A DNA stretch of 64,000 nt from Dethiothermospora halolimnae (GTDB taxonomy: Bacteria > Bacillota > Clostridia > Tissierellales > VENL01): contig NZ_JBAKFX010000015.1 in assembly GCF_037577855.1 (NCBI RefSeq), forward strand, positions 8,284 through 72,283, in the 5' to 3' direction. The notes below the pieces were generated by a model, which ran no database searches, was not told where the DNA came from, and saw only the letters and a list, made by a program, of their open reading frames with translations. The first letter of the stretch is position 1, and every line of letters starts with the position of its first letter. The position numbers and the translations under genes were made by a program. Shown one piece after another: positions 46,100 to 54,601 of this stretch.

Positions 46100-46136
46100 A
46101 ATTAAAATAAGTCGATATGTCCATGACCTTAGTCTG

Positions 46137-46246
46137 CCTTTCAAGTATGTCTAAACAAAGTAATCGGAAATGGGAGCCGTTTCTCTATATTTTCCAAATC
46201 CGAGGACTGGCGGATATTTCCGATTACTTTGTGTGGAACTTGAAGG
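46137..46246. repeat. Large interrupted inverted repeat (110 bp)
   Basis: The outer arms CCTTTCAAGT/ACTTGAAGG and inner arms ACAAAGTAATCGGAAAT (46155-46171) and ATTTCCGATTACTTTGT (46216-46232) are complementary, with a 44-bp centre. The centre contains its own ATCCG/CGGAT stem. It lies between the prenyltransferase and the convergent dehydrogenase. It could be a terminator, a MITE-like remnant or a structured RNA. Confidence 0.6.
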
Positions 46247-46261
46247 GATATATCTATCGCC

Positions 46262-47218
46262 TTATTTTAGCATAATATTTTGGGGTTTATTTTCCATCCA
46301 AGCACTAATATTTTCAAATGTAATAGTAGCCCTTCTTTCTATGGACTCATGGGTTGCAAATGCCACATGGGGAGTCAATATCATATTCTTTGCACTTAAT
46401 AACGGATGGTCCCTTGGTATTGGAGGTTCCATTTCATATACATCAATTCCAGCTCCAGCTATATTTTCATCATTTAGTGCCTTTGCTAAGGCCTCACTAT
46501 CCACAACTGGTCCCCTGGCAACATTTATTAATATACTAGATGGCTTCATCAAATCTAACTTCTCTTTATCAATAAGGTTTTTAGTTTTATTGGTTAATGG
46601 AGTATGTATTGTTACTATGTCACTTTCTTTGAGGAGTTTTTCTAATGAGACATATTCAACCCCTAAATCAATAACTTCTTTCTTCTCTGTTCTAGAATGG
46701 GCTAATACTTTACAGTCAAAGGCTCTAGCAACCTTGGCAACTTTAAAACCAATAGCTCCGGTTCCTATAATTCCTATAGTTTTATTAAACAGTTCATTAC
46801 CAATAAAGCCAGACTTTGTTTTACCATCTCTAGTGGCATTATCGCAATCTTTTATATTTCTAAGGAGATTTAATATAAGACCGAAGGTTAACTCTGCCAC
46901 GGCATCGGTACAGTATCCAGCTGCATTTGATATCAATATATTTTTCTCTTTACATGTTTTAATATCTATGTGATCGATTCCAGTAAATGCAACGGAAATC
47001 ATCTTAAGATTAGGACAAGCTTCTATTACGTCACCATCAAGGGGGGAGTTAGCAATTATAAGTATATCTGCCTCAGAAGCTCTTTTTATAATTTCATCTT
47101 TGTTATTTATCTTTTCAAAACAAGGGGTAAACCTATGACCTTTGTCCATAAAAGGCTTAGAGAGCCTGTCTATCACCTCTTTATCAACACCTAAAGGTTC
47201 TAGCATAACAATATTCAT
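46262..47218 (-). CDS. D-isomer-specific 2-hydroxyacid dehydrogenase
   Basis: This 318-residue NAD-dependent dehydrogenase has the Rossmann GTGAIGFKVAKVARAF (about 147-162) and the catalytic Arg (NVARGPVVD), Glu (DVYEMEPPIP) and His (LTPHVAFAT). The closest known groups are phosphoglycerate or hydroxypyruvate dehydrogenases and related 2-hydroxyacid reductases. It is a short form without ACT domain. It is monocistronic. The substrate is not certain. Confidence 0.9.
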   Translation of the reverse strand: MNIVMLEPLGVDKEVIDRLSKPFMDKGHRFTPCFEKINNKDEIIKRASEADILIIANSPLDGDVIEACPNLKMISVAFTGIDHIDIKTCKEKNILISNAAGYCTDAVAELTFGLILNLLRNIKDCDNATRDGKTKSGFIGNELFNKTIGIIGTGAIGFKVAKVARAFDCKVLAHSRTEKKEVIDLGVEYVSLEKLLKESDIVTIHTPLTNKTKNLIDKEKLDLMKPSSILINVARGPVVDSEALAKALNDENIAGAGIDVYEMEPPIPRDHPLLSAKNMILTPHVAFATHESIERRATITFENISAWMENKPQNIMLK

Positions 47219-47354
47219 ATAAAAACTCCTTTCTTAAATATAGTATATATCTATTATACTACTTCTAGTCTATATAATAAAAAATATATTATATTTAAAT
47301 ATATTAGTGAAAAGTAGGAAGAATAAATAATATAAATCTAGTAGGAGTGATTCA

Positions 47355-47783
47355 ATGAATAAAAATAAAGAAACATTAAAAAGTATGAACAGTCTACTTC
47401 AAGGGGAATATATGGCCCTTGAAACATTTAATGTTTTTATATCAAAGGTAAATGATGATAGCACTAAAAAGACACTTAGAGAGGTTCAAGGACATCACAG
47501 GGAAAATATAAAAGTTTTAGCTAATTATATACAAGACTTAGGAGGTCAACCGGATGAAAATTTAGGATTTAAAGGGACTATGGCTGATATGAAATTAAAT
47601 ATGGATTTAAAAGGAAAAAATGATCACTATATTATTGAAAAGGTAATAGAAGGGGAAACTAATGGAATAAACATGGCAGAGAAGGTTTTACGGGGAAATT
47701 TAGATGATAAATCAAGGGACTTTGCTGGGGAAATATTACATAGCGATAGGAAGTATTTAGATAAATTAAAGACACTAATGTAA
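47355..47783 (+). CDS. Ferritin-like DUF2383-type protein
   Basis: This 142-residue helical protein has features of the ferritin-like DUF2383 family: LLQGEYMALETFNVFI (Glu metal ligand), REVQGHHRENIKVLANYI, and two later EVIEGE-like and EILHSDRKYLDKL helices carrying Glu/His ligands. It may bind a di-iron centre; the family has stress and spore links. TAGGAGTGATTCA precedes the ATG. A dispersed repeat lies just downstream. Confidence 0.8.
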   Translation: MNKNKETLKSMNSLLQGEYMALETFNVFISKVNDDSTKKTLREVQGHHRENIKVLANYIQDLGGQPDENLGFKGTMADMKLNMDLKGKNDHYIIEKVIEGETNGINMAEKVLRGNLDDKSRDFAGEILHSDRKYLDKLKTLM

Positions 47784-47787
47784 ATTC

Positions 47788-47863
47788 TCAATATATTGCA
47801 CCACCAAATCCCTGACCTCTGCATCTTACACTGAACAAAGAAGCGCCAAGGGCGCCTTTGTTC
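47788..47863 (+). repeat. Dispersed intergenic repeat, copy at 47.8 kb
   Basis: TCAATATATTGCACCACCAA, ATCCCTGACCTCTGCATC and a terminal hairpin at 47833-47863 with GCGCC/GGCGC inner and GAACAAAG/CTTTGTTC outer arms. It lies between the ferritin-like gene and the convergent PhnE operon end, so it can terminate both. Confidence 0.75.
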
Positions 47864-47866
47864 ACC

Positions 47867-48721
47867 TTATTTAATTAATTTACGAATACCTTGAGATATT
47901 ATATCTGAAAAGATGACAAGTAGAACATAGGATATTAATAATAAGGTTATTTCACTATAATGAAACCAACTCATACTAAGTTTAAATTGCATACCTAATC
48001 CTCCAGCCCCAACAAAACCAACAACAATGGTGGTTCTTATTATAACTTCCCATCTATATAATATAAATGTAATAAATTTAGGGGTTACCATAGGTATAAC
48101 ACCATAAATAAGCATTTGCATTTTACTTGCCCCCGATGAAGCTAGATTTCTAATGGGCCTTAAATCTAAATCTTCTATTACTTCGGAGCATAGTTTACCA
48201 AGTATACCAAAATTATGGAGAGACAATGCTATAGCTCCAGGTAATATACCGGGTTTAAAGATAAATACTATTATCATAGCCCAAATCAATTCGGGAATTG
48301 CCCGGGAAAAAATATATAAAACTCTTACTAGGCCAAAGACAATCCAGTTATACCATCTTCTAGATAGGGTTAATGTTCCGTCGGCAACATTTCGAGAACC
48401 CCAAACTACCATTAGAAGCATAACTATAGATGAAAATCCTATGGCAATAATACTCATTATTAATGTTTCAACGGTAAGTTTCAATACATTTTTAATACTA
48501 TCTATATTTTTAAATGCAGGATTTTTTTCACCTATACCTAAAAGTCTTTTACTGAAGGTCTTTGTATGATTAATATTTTTATCAGAAAAAAGGCTAGATA
48601 AATCGGCATTCTCTACATTAAAAATAAACAACCAAGAGAGGACAACTAATAATGAAAATATAATTAATGATAGTTTTATAAAACCTAAACTATTAATTTT
48701 CTTTGTTGTTTTTGATATCAT
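47867..48721 (-). CDS. PhnE-type ABC permease, second
   Basis: This 284-residue permease has about six helices with the EAA-like loop containing LRPIRNLASSGASKMQMLIYGVIP and WEVIIRTTIVVGFVGAGGLG. It overlaps the other PhnE-type permease by 4 bp, giving a typical two-permease PhnCDE-like importer. It ends at a dispersed repeat with a terminator-like hairpin. Confidence 0.88.
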   Translation of the reverse strand: MISKTTKKINSLGFIKLSLIIFSLLVVLSWLFIFNVENADLSSLFSDKNINHTKTFSKRLLGIGEKNPAFKNIDSIKNVLKLTVETLIMSIIAIGFSSIVMLLMVVWGSRNVADGTLTLSRRWYNWIVFGLVRVLYIFSRAIPELIWAMIIVFIFKPGILPGAIALSLHNFGILGKLCSEVIEDLDLRPIRNLASSGASKMQMLIYGVIPMVTPKFITFILYRWEVIIRTTIVVGFVGAGGLGMQFKLSMSWFHYSEITLLLISYVLLVIFSDIISQGIRKLIK

Positions 48722-49518
48722 TGTATCAGCCTCTTTCTTATAAGATTACTCCAAAAATCAATTAATAATACAAGACCTATTAAAAAGAATATAAAAGTCC
48801 AGACTTCATTATAAGCTAGGTCACTTAAGGATAGATGTATCTGATAACCGAGACCACCAAGTCCCACAAAGCTCATAATAGCCGATGAACGTACAGCACA
48901 TTCAAATCTATACATTGTATAGCTAATCATATTAGGTATAGCCATAGGAAAATACCCATAAAATAAAACTTTAATGGGAGAAGCTCCAGTTGATCTTAAT
49001 CCATTTATAGGTTCTTTAGATACATCATTAATCATATCAGCAAAGATTTTTCCTAAAGTTCCTCCATAGGGAATAGCCAAAGCAAATATTGCCGCAAATG
49101 GAGATAACCCGGAGGCAGCAACAAATAACCAAGCCCATACTAATTCGTGGATACCCCTCATAAAACTTAACAGGCCTCTAAATAGGGTTATATAAAAAAA
49201 CTTACTTGTAGAACTTTTAGTAAGCACTCCTGATGCCAATGTTCCTATTATAAGGGCAATAATAATAGCTAGGGACATTCCTGCAGTGGCATATGCTAAT
49301 GTTCTCCATGAAGCTACTATACCCAGTTTAATAGTATCTAAAGATAGATCTGGTGAAAAGAAAGCCTTTATAATCTGAAGTATAGTGGTCTTTCCACCAG
49401 AATGAATTAAGTCGTCACTCCAATTAACCGATAATAAGCTTAATATGAAGATTAAAGTTAGAAATAATGTTAAAAGACCCCTTCTATGATAATCTAAAAA
49501 TTTAATTATGTTAGCCAT
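48718..49518 (-). CDS. PhnE-type ABC permease, first
   Basis: This 266-residue permease has five to six helices and the same loop signature as its partner (EPINGLRSTGASPIKVLFYG, AVRSSAIMSFVGLGGLGYQI). It starts 1 bp after the ATPase stop and overlaps the second permease by 4 bp. Together they form the membrane channel of a phosphonate/selenate-type importer. Confidence 0.88.
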   Translation of the reverse strand: MANIIKFLDYHRRGLLTLFLTLIFILSLLSVNWSDDLIHSGGKTTILQIIKAFFSPDLSLDTIKLGIVASWRTLAYATAGMSLAIIIALIIGTLASGVLTKSSTSKFFYITLFRGLLSFMRGIHELVWAWLFVAASGLSPFAAIFALAIPYGGTLGKIFADMINDVSKEPINGLRSTGASPIKVLFYGYFPMAIPNMISYTMYRFECAVRSSAIMSFVGLGGLGYQIHLSLSDLAYNEVWTFIFFLIGLVLLIDFWSNLIRKRLIQ

Positions 49519-49519
49519 G

Positions 49520-50272
49520 TTAAATATTCTCCTTTAAGCTATAAAGACTTTCTAAGTCTTTATTTGTTACCTTTTTAGTGGGAAGATCAAAAAATACTTT
49601 ACCACTTCTTAATCCGATTATTCTATCAAAATACTTTTTTGCGTATTGGGTAGAGTGGAGGCTTGATATAAGGGTTTGATTTTCTTCTTTTACTAACTTA
49701 ACTAATATAGACAAGATATCTTCAGCTCGGGCTGGATCTAAAGAGGAAACCGGTTCATCAGCTAAAATAATCTCGGGATTTTGAACTAGCAGTCTGGCTA
49801 GGGCAACCCTCTGTTGTTCTCCCCCCGACAGAGTAGAAGTTTTTTTATAAAGTTTATCAGTTAATCCTACCCGTTCTAAAGAGTCTATAGCCAAATTTTT
49901 TTCCCGTGGAGATAATAGGGAGATAATAGATTTTAAAGTTCCCCAATCTCCTAGTTTCCCTGCAAGAACGTTGTTTATGACAGATAATTGTCCCACTAAA
50001 TCAAATTGTTGTCTTATAATACCTATTTTTTTAGAAAGTTCCTTCGTAGATTTATAACTATCTATAGATTTATTATCTATCATAACATTTCCGCTATCTG
50101 GTTTAACAATAGATGTTAATATATTTAATAAAGTAGTTTTTCCAGCTCCACTGGGGCCAATTAAGGCTACTAGTTCCCCTTTTTTAATAGTAATAGAAAG
50201 GGAAGAAAGCCCAGCCTTCTCCCCGTATTTTTTTGATATATTTTTTAAATTTAATATAATATTTTTATTCAT
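49520..50272 (-). CDS. PhnC-type ABC importer ATP-binding protein
   Basis: This 250-residue ATPase has Walker A GPSGAGKTTLL, signature LSGGEQQRVALARLL, Walker B IILADEPVSSLDP and an H-loop LISSLHSTQYA. Sequence and order match PhnC of phosphonate importers. It is 14 bp after the binding-protein gene and 1 bp before the permease genes. Confidence 0.9.
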   Translation of the reverse strand: MNKNIILNLKNISKKYGEKAGLSSLSITIKKGELVALIGPSGAGKTTLLNILTSIVKPDSGNVMIDNKSIDSYKSTKELSKKIGIIRQQFDLVGQLSVINNVLAGKLGDWGTLKSIISLLSPREKNLAIDSLERVGLTDKLYKKTSTLSGGEQQRVALARLLVQNPEIILADEPVSSLDPARAEDILSILVKLVKEENQTLISSLHSTQYAKKYFDRIIGLRSGKVFFDLPTKKVTNKDLESLYSLKENI

Positions 50273-50286
50273 TTATAATTCACCTA

Positions 50287-51171
50287 CTATTTAATTATGC
50301 CTAGGTCTTTTGCCACCGATTCTATGGCTTTATAATTGTCATTTTTTGTTTCTATAAATTTAGTGTCACCGAAAAGTTCCATAATTTCTTTATTATCTTC
50401 ACCGAAGGATAATAAAGCTGTCTTTATTTTTTCTTTAGTACCATCACCAAATTTATTATTCACATCGTTGATCGTCCAGTTATAATCATAATAATCTGGA
50501 GTTGTATAGAACACCTTTACCTTATTTAAGTCAACTTTATCATTTTTGACGGCTGCTTCCCATACCGCTTCATTTAATGCTCCAGTTTGAAAAGCTCCAG
50601 ACTCAACTAGTTTCCAAGTTTTATCGTGGGAACCGGAGTAATTTGGCTTACCATCTAGATCTTCTTCTAGATTAACACCAGCTTCTGTTAAGAAGTATCT
50701 AGGCATTAAATGTCCAGAAGTGGAACTTTCACTACCAAATGTAAAGGTAAGACCCTTAATATCTTCTAGGTTATTAATATCTAAGTCTTTTTGTACGATA
50801 AAAACTGAGTGGAACTTTTCGTCCCTAGGTCTTTGGGCAATAGCCTCAGAATCAGAAACTAGATTTCTTGCCTGTACCCCTGTAAGACCACCGAACCAAG
50901 CTAAATCTATCTCTCCTCTTTCAAAGGCAGTAACTAAAGCTGAGTAATCAACAGTGGGAACATATTCAACATTCAGACCTGATTTTTCACCTATATATTT
51001 TGCCAATTCATCAAATCTTCTATTCAACTTCGATACATTTTGATCAGGAATAGCACCTATTTTAAACACCGGGTTATCATTAGTTGAACTGCTATCATTT
51101 TTATCATTAGAACAAGCAGCTAATGAAAATATCATAGTTATAGTAAGCAATAAAATTATTAGCTTTTTCAA
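50287..51171 (-). CDS. PhnD-type substrate-binding lipoprotein, possibly selenate/selenite importer
   Basis: This 294-residue lipoprotein has a signal with lipobox (TMIFSLAACSN, Cys20). The mature protein contains KIGAIPDQNVSKLNRRFDEL, AWFGGLTGVQARNLVS, KFHSVFIVQKDL and GSESSTSGHLMPRYFL. These segments resemble the subgroup annotated as putative selenate ABC-transporter binding proteins more than the classic phosphonate PhnD. It is the first gene of the operon, with a promoter at 51225-51254. No selenocysteine genes are in the window, so selenate is a family-based hypothesis. Confidence 0.82.
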   Translation of the reverse strand: MKKLIILLLTITMIFSLAACSNDKNDSSSTNDNPVFKIGAIPDQNVSKLNRRFDELAKYIGEKSGLNVEYVPTVDYSALVTAFERGEIDLAWFGGLTGVQARNLVSDSEAIAQRPRDEKFHSVFIVQKDLDINNLEDIKGLTFTFGSESSTSGHLMPRYFLTEAGVNLEEDLDGKPNYSGSHDKTWKLVESGAFQTGALNEAVWEAAVKNDKVDLNKVKVFYTTPDYYDYNWTINDVNNKFGDGTKEKIKTALLSFGEDNKEIMELFGDTKFIETKNDNYKAIESVAKDLGIIK

Positions 51172-51224
51172 AATAACTCCTCCTTAAAATTTTGTCGAGA
51201 TATGTTTTATTGTTAACAATTAGT

Positions 51225-51254
51225 ATTGTATAGTATTCCTATAAAGATAGTCAA
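51225..51254 (-). promoter_or_regulatory. Sigma-A-like promoter for the PhnD operon
   Basis: On the minus strand TTGACT (51254-51249) and TACAAT (51230-51225) are 18 bp apart, 53 bp before the binding-protein ATG. An inverted repeat CTATAGAT/ATCTATAG at 51291-51309 lies upstream and might be an operator. Confidence 0.5.
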
Positions 51255-51396
51255 CATTAGAATTTCTATAACAACTTGACAGTCTATAGATATAATCTAT
51301 AGGTATTTATAGGAAATAATAAAAAAATTATTTTGATATAAACTATTTTTATAATATCAAATAAATAGTAAAGAACATTTAGGAGGGAATGAAGTA

Positions 51397-51582
51397 ATGT
51401 CTAGAAAGAAAAATATTTCACCAGCAGCTCGAAAAGCTTTTGAAGATTTAAAATATGAGATAGCTAGGGAACTGGGAGTATATAATACAGTGAAAGAAAA
51501 GGGTTGGGGAGATGTATCATCAAGGAATTGTGGAAATATAGTAAAGAAGGCATTGGAAATGAGGGAAAGAGGTGATATATAG
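51397..51582 (+). CDS. Short alpha/beta-type small acid-soluble spore protein
   Basis: This 61-residue SASP has SPAARKAFEDLKYEIARELG, then GWGDVSSRNCGNIVKKALEM, as in the DNA-binding halves of alpha/beta SASPs. It is shorter than the 72-residue form at 4305 and contains a cysteine, unusual for SASPs. It starts at ATG 51397 behind AGGAGG. The next two genes encode CotF-like coat proteins, so it sits in a spore cluster. Confidence 0.85.
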   Translation: MSRKKNISPAARKAFEDLKYEIARELGVYNTVKEKGWGDVSSRNCGNIVKKALEMRERGDI

Positions 51583-51665
51583 GAAAAAAGAAACAGGGAT
51601 AATAAGTGAAAATAGATGCAAAATATTATATGTAAGTTAAACTACAGTAAGAATGGAGGAAAAAA

Positions 51666-51884
51666 ATGAGGAAATTAGCTGAAGGAGAAAACTTATCCCT
51701 AACAGGATTACTGAAAATGGAGAAGGATGGACTATCAGTAGCAAAGGCTATGCAGGATTTAATAACTGATGAAGATTTAAAAAAACAGGCTGAAGCTGCT
51801 ATATTAGCCACAGAGGGAAGAATAAAAGGAATACAACAGTTTATAAACGAAAACAATATAGCTGATACAGGGGAGGTTAGATAA
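51666..51884 (+). CDS. CotF-linked small helical spore protein
   Basis: This 72-residue helical protein (SLTGLLKMEKDGLSVAKAMQ, AAILATEGRIKGIQQFINEN) is followed 1 bp later by a CotF-like gene. The length and position match small proteins that accompany CotF in clostridia, probably a coat or ferritin-like fold. GGAGG precedes the ATG. Function is unknown. Confidence 0.7.
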   Translation: MRKLAEGENLSLTGLLKMEKDGLSVAKAMQDLITDEDLKKQAEAAILATEGRIKGIQQFINENNIADTGEVR

Positions 51885-51885
51885 T

Positions 51886-52179
51886 ATGGCATCATTTCTA
51901 GGAAATAGAATAAAAAATAACACAGATATTAATGATGAAGTTATAGCCAATAATATGATTGCCAGTGCAACAGCAGGGGCTAATGCATATTTAAATGCAG
52001 CTATGTCAACTGCCACACCTGAACTTAGATCAATGTATGCGGCTAGCTTAAATCAAATGTTAGGGGGTCATACGGCAGTAACAGAATTAGCTATAAAAAA
52101 AGGTTGGGAAAAGCCATATGATGCTCCATCCCAACAGTTATCTGAAATATATAATAAGTCAAAAAACACACTTAAGTAA
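51886..52179 (+). CDS. CotF-like spore coat protein
   Basis: This 97-residue protein shares the CotF core: EVIANNMIASATAGANAYLN, ATPELRSMYAASLNQMLGGH and AIKKGWEKPYDAPSQQLSEI. It lacks the N-terminal half of the Bacillus CotF, as many clostridial forms do. It is coupled to the preceding small gene and ends in a perfect palindromic terminator. Confidence 0.85.
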   Translation: MASFLGNRIKNNTDINDEVIANNMIASATAGANAYLNAAMSTATPELRSMYAASLNQMLGGHTAVTELAIKKGWEKPYDAPSQQLSEIYNKSKNTLK

Positions 52180-52190
52180 TATAAAGACAT

Positions 52191-52222
52191 AATAAAGGGG
52201 ATCCATATGGATCCCCTTTATT
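52191..52222. terminator. Perfect 32-bp palindromic terminator
   Basis: AATAAAGGGGATCCAT and ATGGATCCCCTTTATT are exact reverse complements. It lies between the CotF gene and the convergent chemoreceptor gene, whose stop is at 52221. Confidence 0.88.
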
Positions 52223-54260
52223 ATGCCTTAAATCGATTTATTGATTTTTCTAAATCATTAGCTAGGCTTTTTAACTGTTCTATAGAATCCACGACTCCAT
52301 GAATTGCATTATTTTGTTCCTCTGATACCGCCGTTGTTTCCTCAGATGACGAAGCTGTTTCTTCAGCTGAGGTTGTTATATCTAAAACAGTATTTGAAAT
52401 AATATCCTTTTTATTTGACATATTATCAATAACCGAGTCGATTGTTGAAATTTCATTTTTTATAGTATTAATAGTATGATTTATTTTGTTAAATATCTCC
52501 TTTGTATTATGAACTACTTCAATATTTTTTTCTACCATTTCATTGGATTTATTAATAGCTTCCACAGAGTTACTAATCTCGTTTTGTATTTCAGTTATTA
52601 TATTTCCTATATTGGTAGTGGATTCTTTAGACTGTTCTGCTAAAGTGCTTATTTCATTGGCAACAACTGCAAAACCCCTACCCTTATCTCCAGCCCTTGC
52701 AGCTTCAATAGATGCATTTAATGCAAGTAAACTGGTTTGTTCCGATATACTACTTATAACATTTACAACTTCGCCAATGTGATTAGACTTTTCATCTAAT
52801 ATATTTATTACATTAGTTACATTAGAAGTAGCTTTACTACTTTCGCTTGCTGTGGTGTCTAGAGTATCCACAATATTTAGCCCATGATTACTTAAATCTC
52901 TGGCTTTAGTTATTTCCTTTTCCATAGTACTAGAGTGCCCTAAAACCTCTTCTATTTCCTCTGTAAAACTACTTATGCTTTCTGAGATATCACTACAGTC
53001 TCTAGCCTGTCTAGAGGTTTCTGATGCAACCTGTTCTATTGACTTTACTATTTCTTCAGAACTTAAACTTATTTGTTCAGACATTTCCCATAGGGAATCA
53101 GAAGATGTAAAGATATTTTTAGCAACGGATTTAGATTCATTAATTAGCTTAGTTACTTTTTCTGTCATATTATTAAAGCTATTTGATAACTGGCCTATTT
53201 CATCATTGGATTTAATATTTGACCTGATAGAGAAGTTACCACCTTCAACTTCTTTCATTAACTCCATTAATTTTTTTATAGGATTTGATATTTTCTTAGA
53301 TATTATAATAGATATTATTATAGCTATAGCTAGTATAATTAAACCTATAATTATTATGTAGGAGTTTATAGCCATTACTTGTTTTATTACTTCAGATTTA
53401 TCTACTATAATTATAAAGTTCCATCCTATCTTAGAAGAATTATAGAGTTTTCCAAAATATTCTTTTCCACCTTTTTCAAAGGTTATGACATCCTTTGTTA
53501 TATTACTTAAATATTTAAAATCTGATATGTGTTCAAAGTTAGTATCAGGGTTTTTAGGGTTTGATAAAATAGTTCCATCCTCTTCAGTAAGAATAATATA
53601 TCCCTTTTCCCCTATTTTTATATCTTTAGTAATATTAGTTAAAGCTTTCAAACTGATATCCATTGATTGCACACCTATTATACGACCAGAAAAATCTGAT
53701 ATAGTTTTAGCTAAACTAACATTAGCAGTATTTGCTCCCTCCCAAAAGTAAGCATCTGTCCTTATAACCGTTCCTTTATTCTCTATTGCCTTTTTATACC
53801 AAGGTCTAGCCCTAGGATCATAATTATTATTTACACTCCCAGGAGCATATTGTATGTATCCACCATCTATAGTTCCCATATATATATCTGATACATTAGG
53901 GTGACTATTAGCATAGTTTGAATATACTTTGTATATTTTGCTCTCTATACCTCCATTGGCTTCAGGGGTCATAGTCGTTTTTCCCTTAATATTACTTTTA
54001 TTTATATAGGAACTAATGGAGCCATCGGCCTTTTTTACTGTTGAATCTTTAGATAACATATCAACATCTTCTTTAATTGATTCAAAATAAGAGTCAATCA
54101 TATTTTCAACTTGCTTTACTTCTTTTACAGCGGACTCAATAAAATTATTTTTTACCATATTACTAATTTTAAAACTCGTAATAATCCCTATTAATAGGGT
54201 AGATAATAGAACAACTGCTATAAAAGATCCTAGTATTTTGCTTCGTATAGTTTTAAACAT
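52221..54260 (-). CDS. Methyl-accepting chemotaxis protein with Cache domain
   Basis: This 679-residue receptor has a transmembrane helix at 10-30, an extracellular double-Cache domain at about 35-300 (ARPWYKKAIENKGTVIRTDA, GEKGYIILTEEDGTIL), and a second helix at about 302-325. A HAMP domain and a signalling region with the tip SEQTSLLALNASIEAARAG and GFAVVANEISTLAEQS follow. The start ATG 54260 has AAAGGAG upstream; the frame extends further but without a site. Double-Cache receptors often sense amino acids or organic acids. Confidence 0.93.
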   Translation of the reverse strand: MFKTIRSKILGSFIAVVLLSTLLIGIITSFKISNMVKNNFIESAVKEVKQVENMIDSYFESIKEDVDMLSKDSTVKKADGSISSYINKSNIKGKTTMTPEANGGIESKIYKVYSNYANSHPNVSDIYMGTIDGGYIQYAPGSVNNNYDPRARPWYKKAIENKGTVIRTDAYFWEGANTANVSLAKTISDFSGRIIGVQSMDISLKALTNITKDIKIGEKGYIILTEEDGTILSNPKNPDTNFEHISDFKYLSNITKDVITFEKGGKEYFGKLYNSSKIGWNFIIIVDKSEVIKQVMAINSYIIIIGLIILAIAIIISIIISKKISNPIKKLMELMKEVEGGNFSIRSNIKSNDEIGQLSNSFNNMTEKVTKLINESKSVAKNIFTSSDSLWEMSEQISLSSEEIVKSIEQVASETSRQARDCSDISESISSFTEEIEEVLGHSSTMEKEITKARDLSNHGLNIVDTLDTTASESSKATSNVTNVINILDEKSNHIGEVVNVISSISEQTSLLALNASIEAARAGDKGRGFAVVANEISTLAEQSKESTTNIGNIITEIQNEISNSVEAINKSNEMVEKNIEVVHNTKEIFNKINHTINTIKNEISTIDSVIDNMSNKKDIISNTVLDITTSAEETASSSEETTAVSEEQNNAIHGVVDSIEQLKSLANDLEKSINRFKA

Positions 54261-54601
54261 GTAAATTCTCCTTTCTATAAAAGATAGTCTCATAAATTCT
54301 ATAGGAAAAAATAACTTATTACAATTATAAAAAGTAATAACCATACCTATTTTTGCATCAGCAATAATGTTGAATATTGTGGGAAATACACAAAGGATGT
54401 AGAAATAAAAGAAAAACTTACCTTTTATTATTTGCATTTGCTACTATAACGATGTTTTTTAATAATATCCATTTCTATAATTAGTTGATTTATTCTATTT
54501 ATAAAAATAATGAAAATCATTATCAAAAAGTTTATCTAAATTTTTACTGGGTATAATAGGTTTAAAAGATAAAAAATTATCAATACAGGAGGTAAATTAT
54601 T
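54261..54601. other. 341-bp intergenic region with a Fur-like box
   Basis: No coding frame is supported. A Fur-like box lies at 54506-54524 and a TATAAT at 54552-54557, both upstream of the NADH oxidase-like gene. Confidence 0.6.
54506..54524 (+). promoter_or_regulatory. Fur-box-like operator
   Basis: AATAATGAAAATCATTATC matches the 19-bp Fur consensus GATAATGATAATCATTATC at 17 positions and keeps the inverted symmetry. It lies 28 bp before a TATAAT element and 78 bp before the ATG of the flavoprotein, so it could repress that gene when iron is present. A PerR-like site is an alternative. Confidence 0.6.

Noticed and set aside
46170..46973. 267-residue plus-strand open frame
   Set aside because: It is antisense to the well-supported 2-hydroxyacid dehydrogenase gene, has no family features and no ribosome binding site, so it is a shadow.
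54261..54437. Longer N-terminus for the chemoreceptor (59 extra residues)
   Set aside because: AAAGGAG precedes ATG 54260 and the residues upstream are not receptor-like; the signal/transmembrane pattern begins at the inner ATG.
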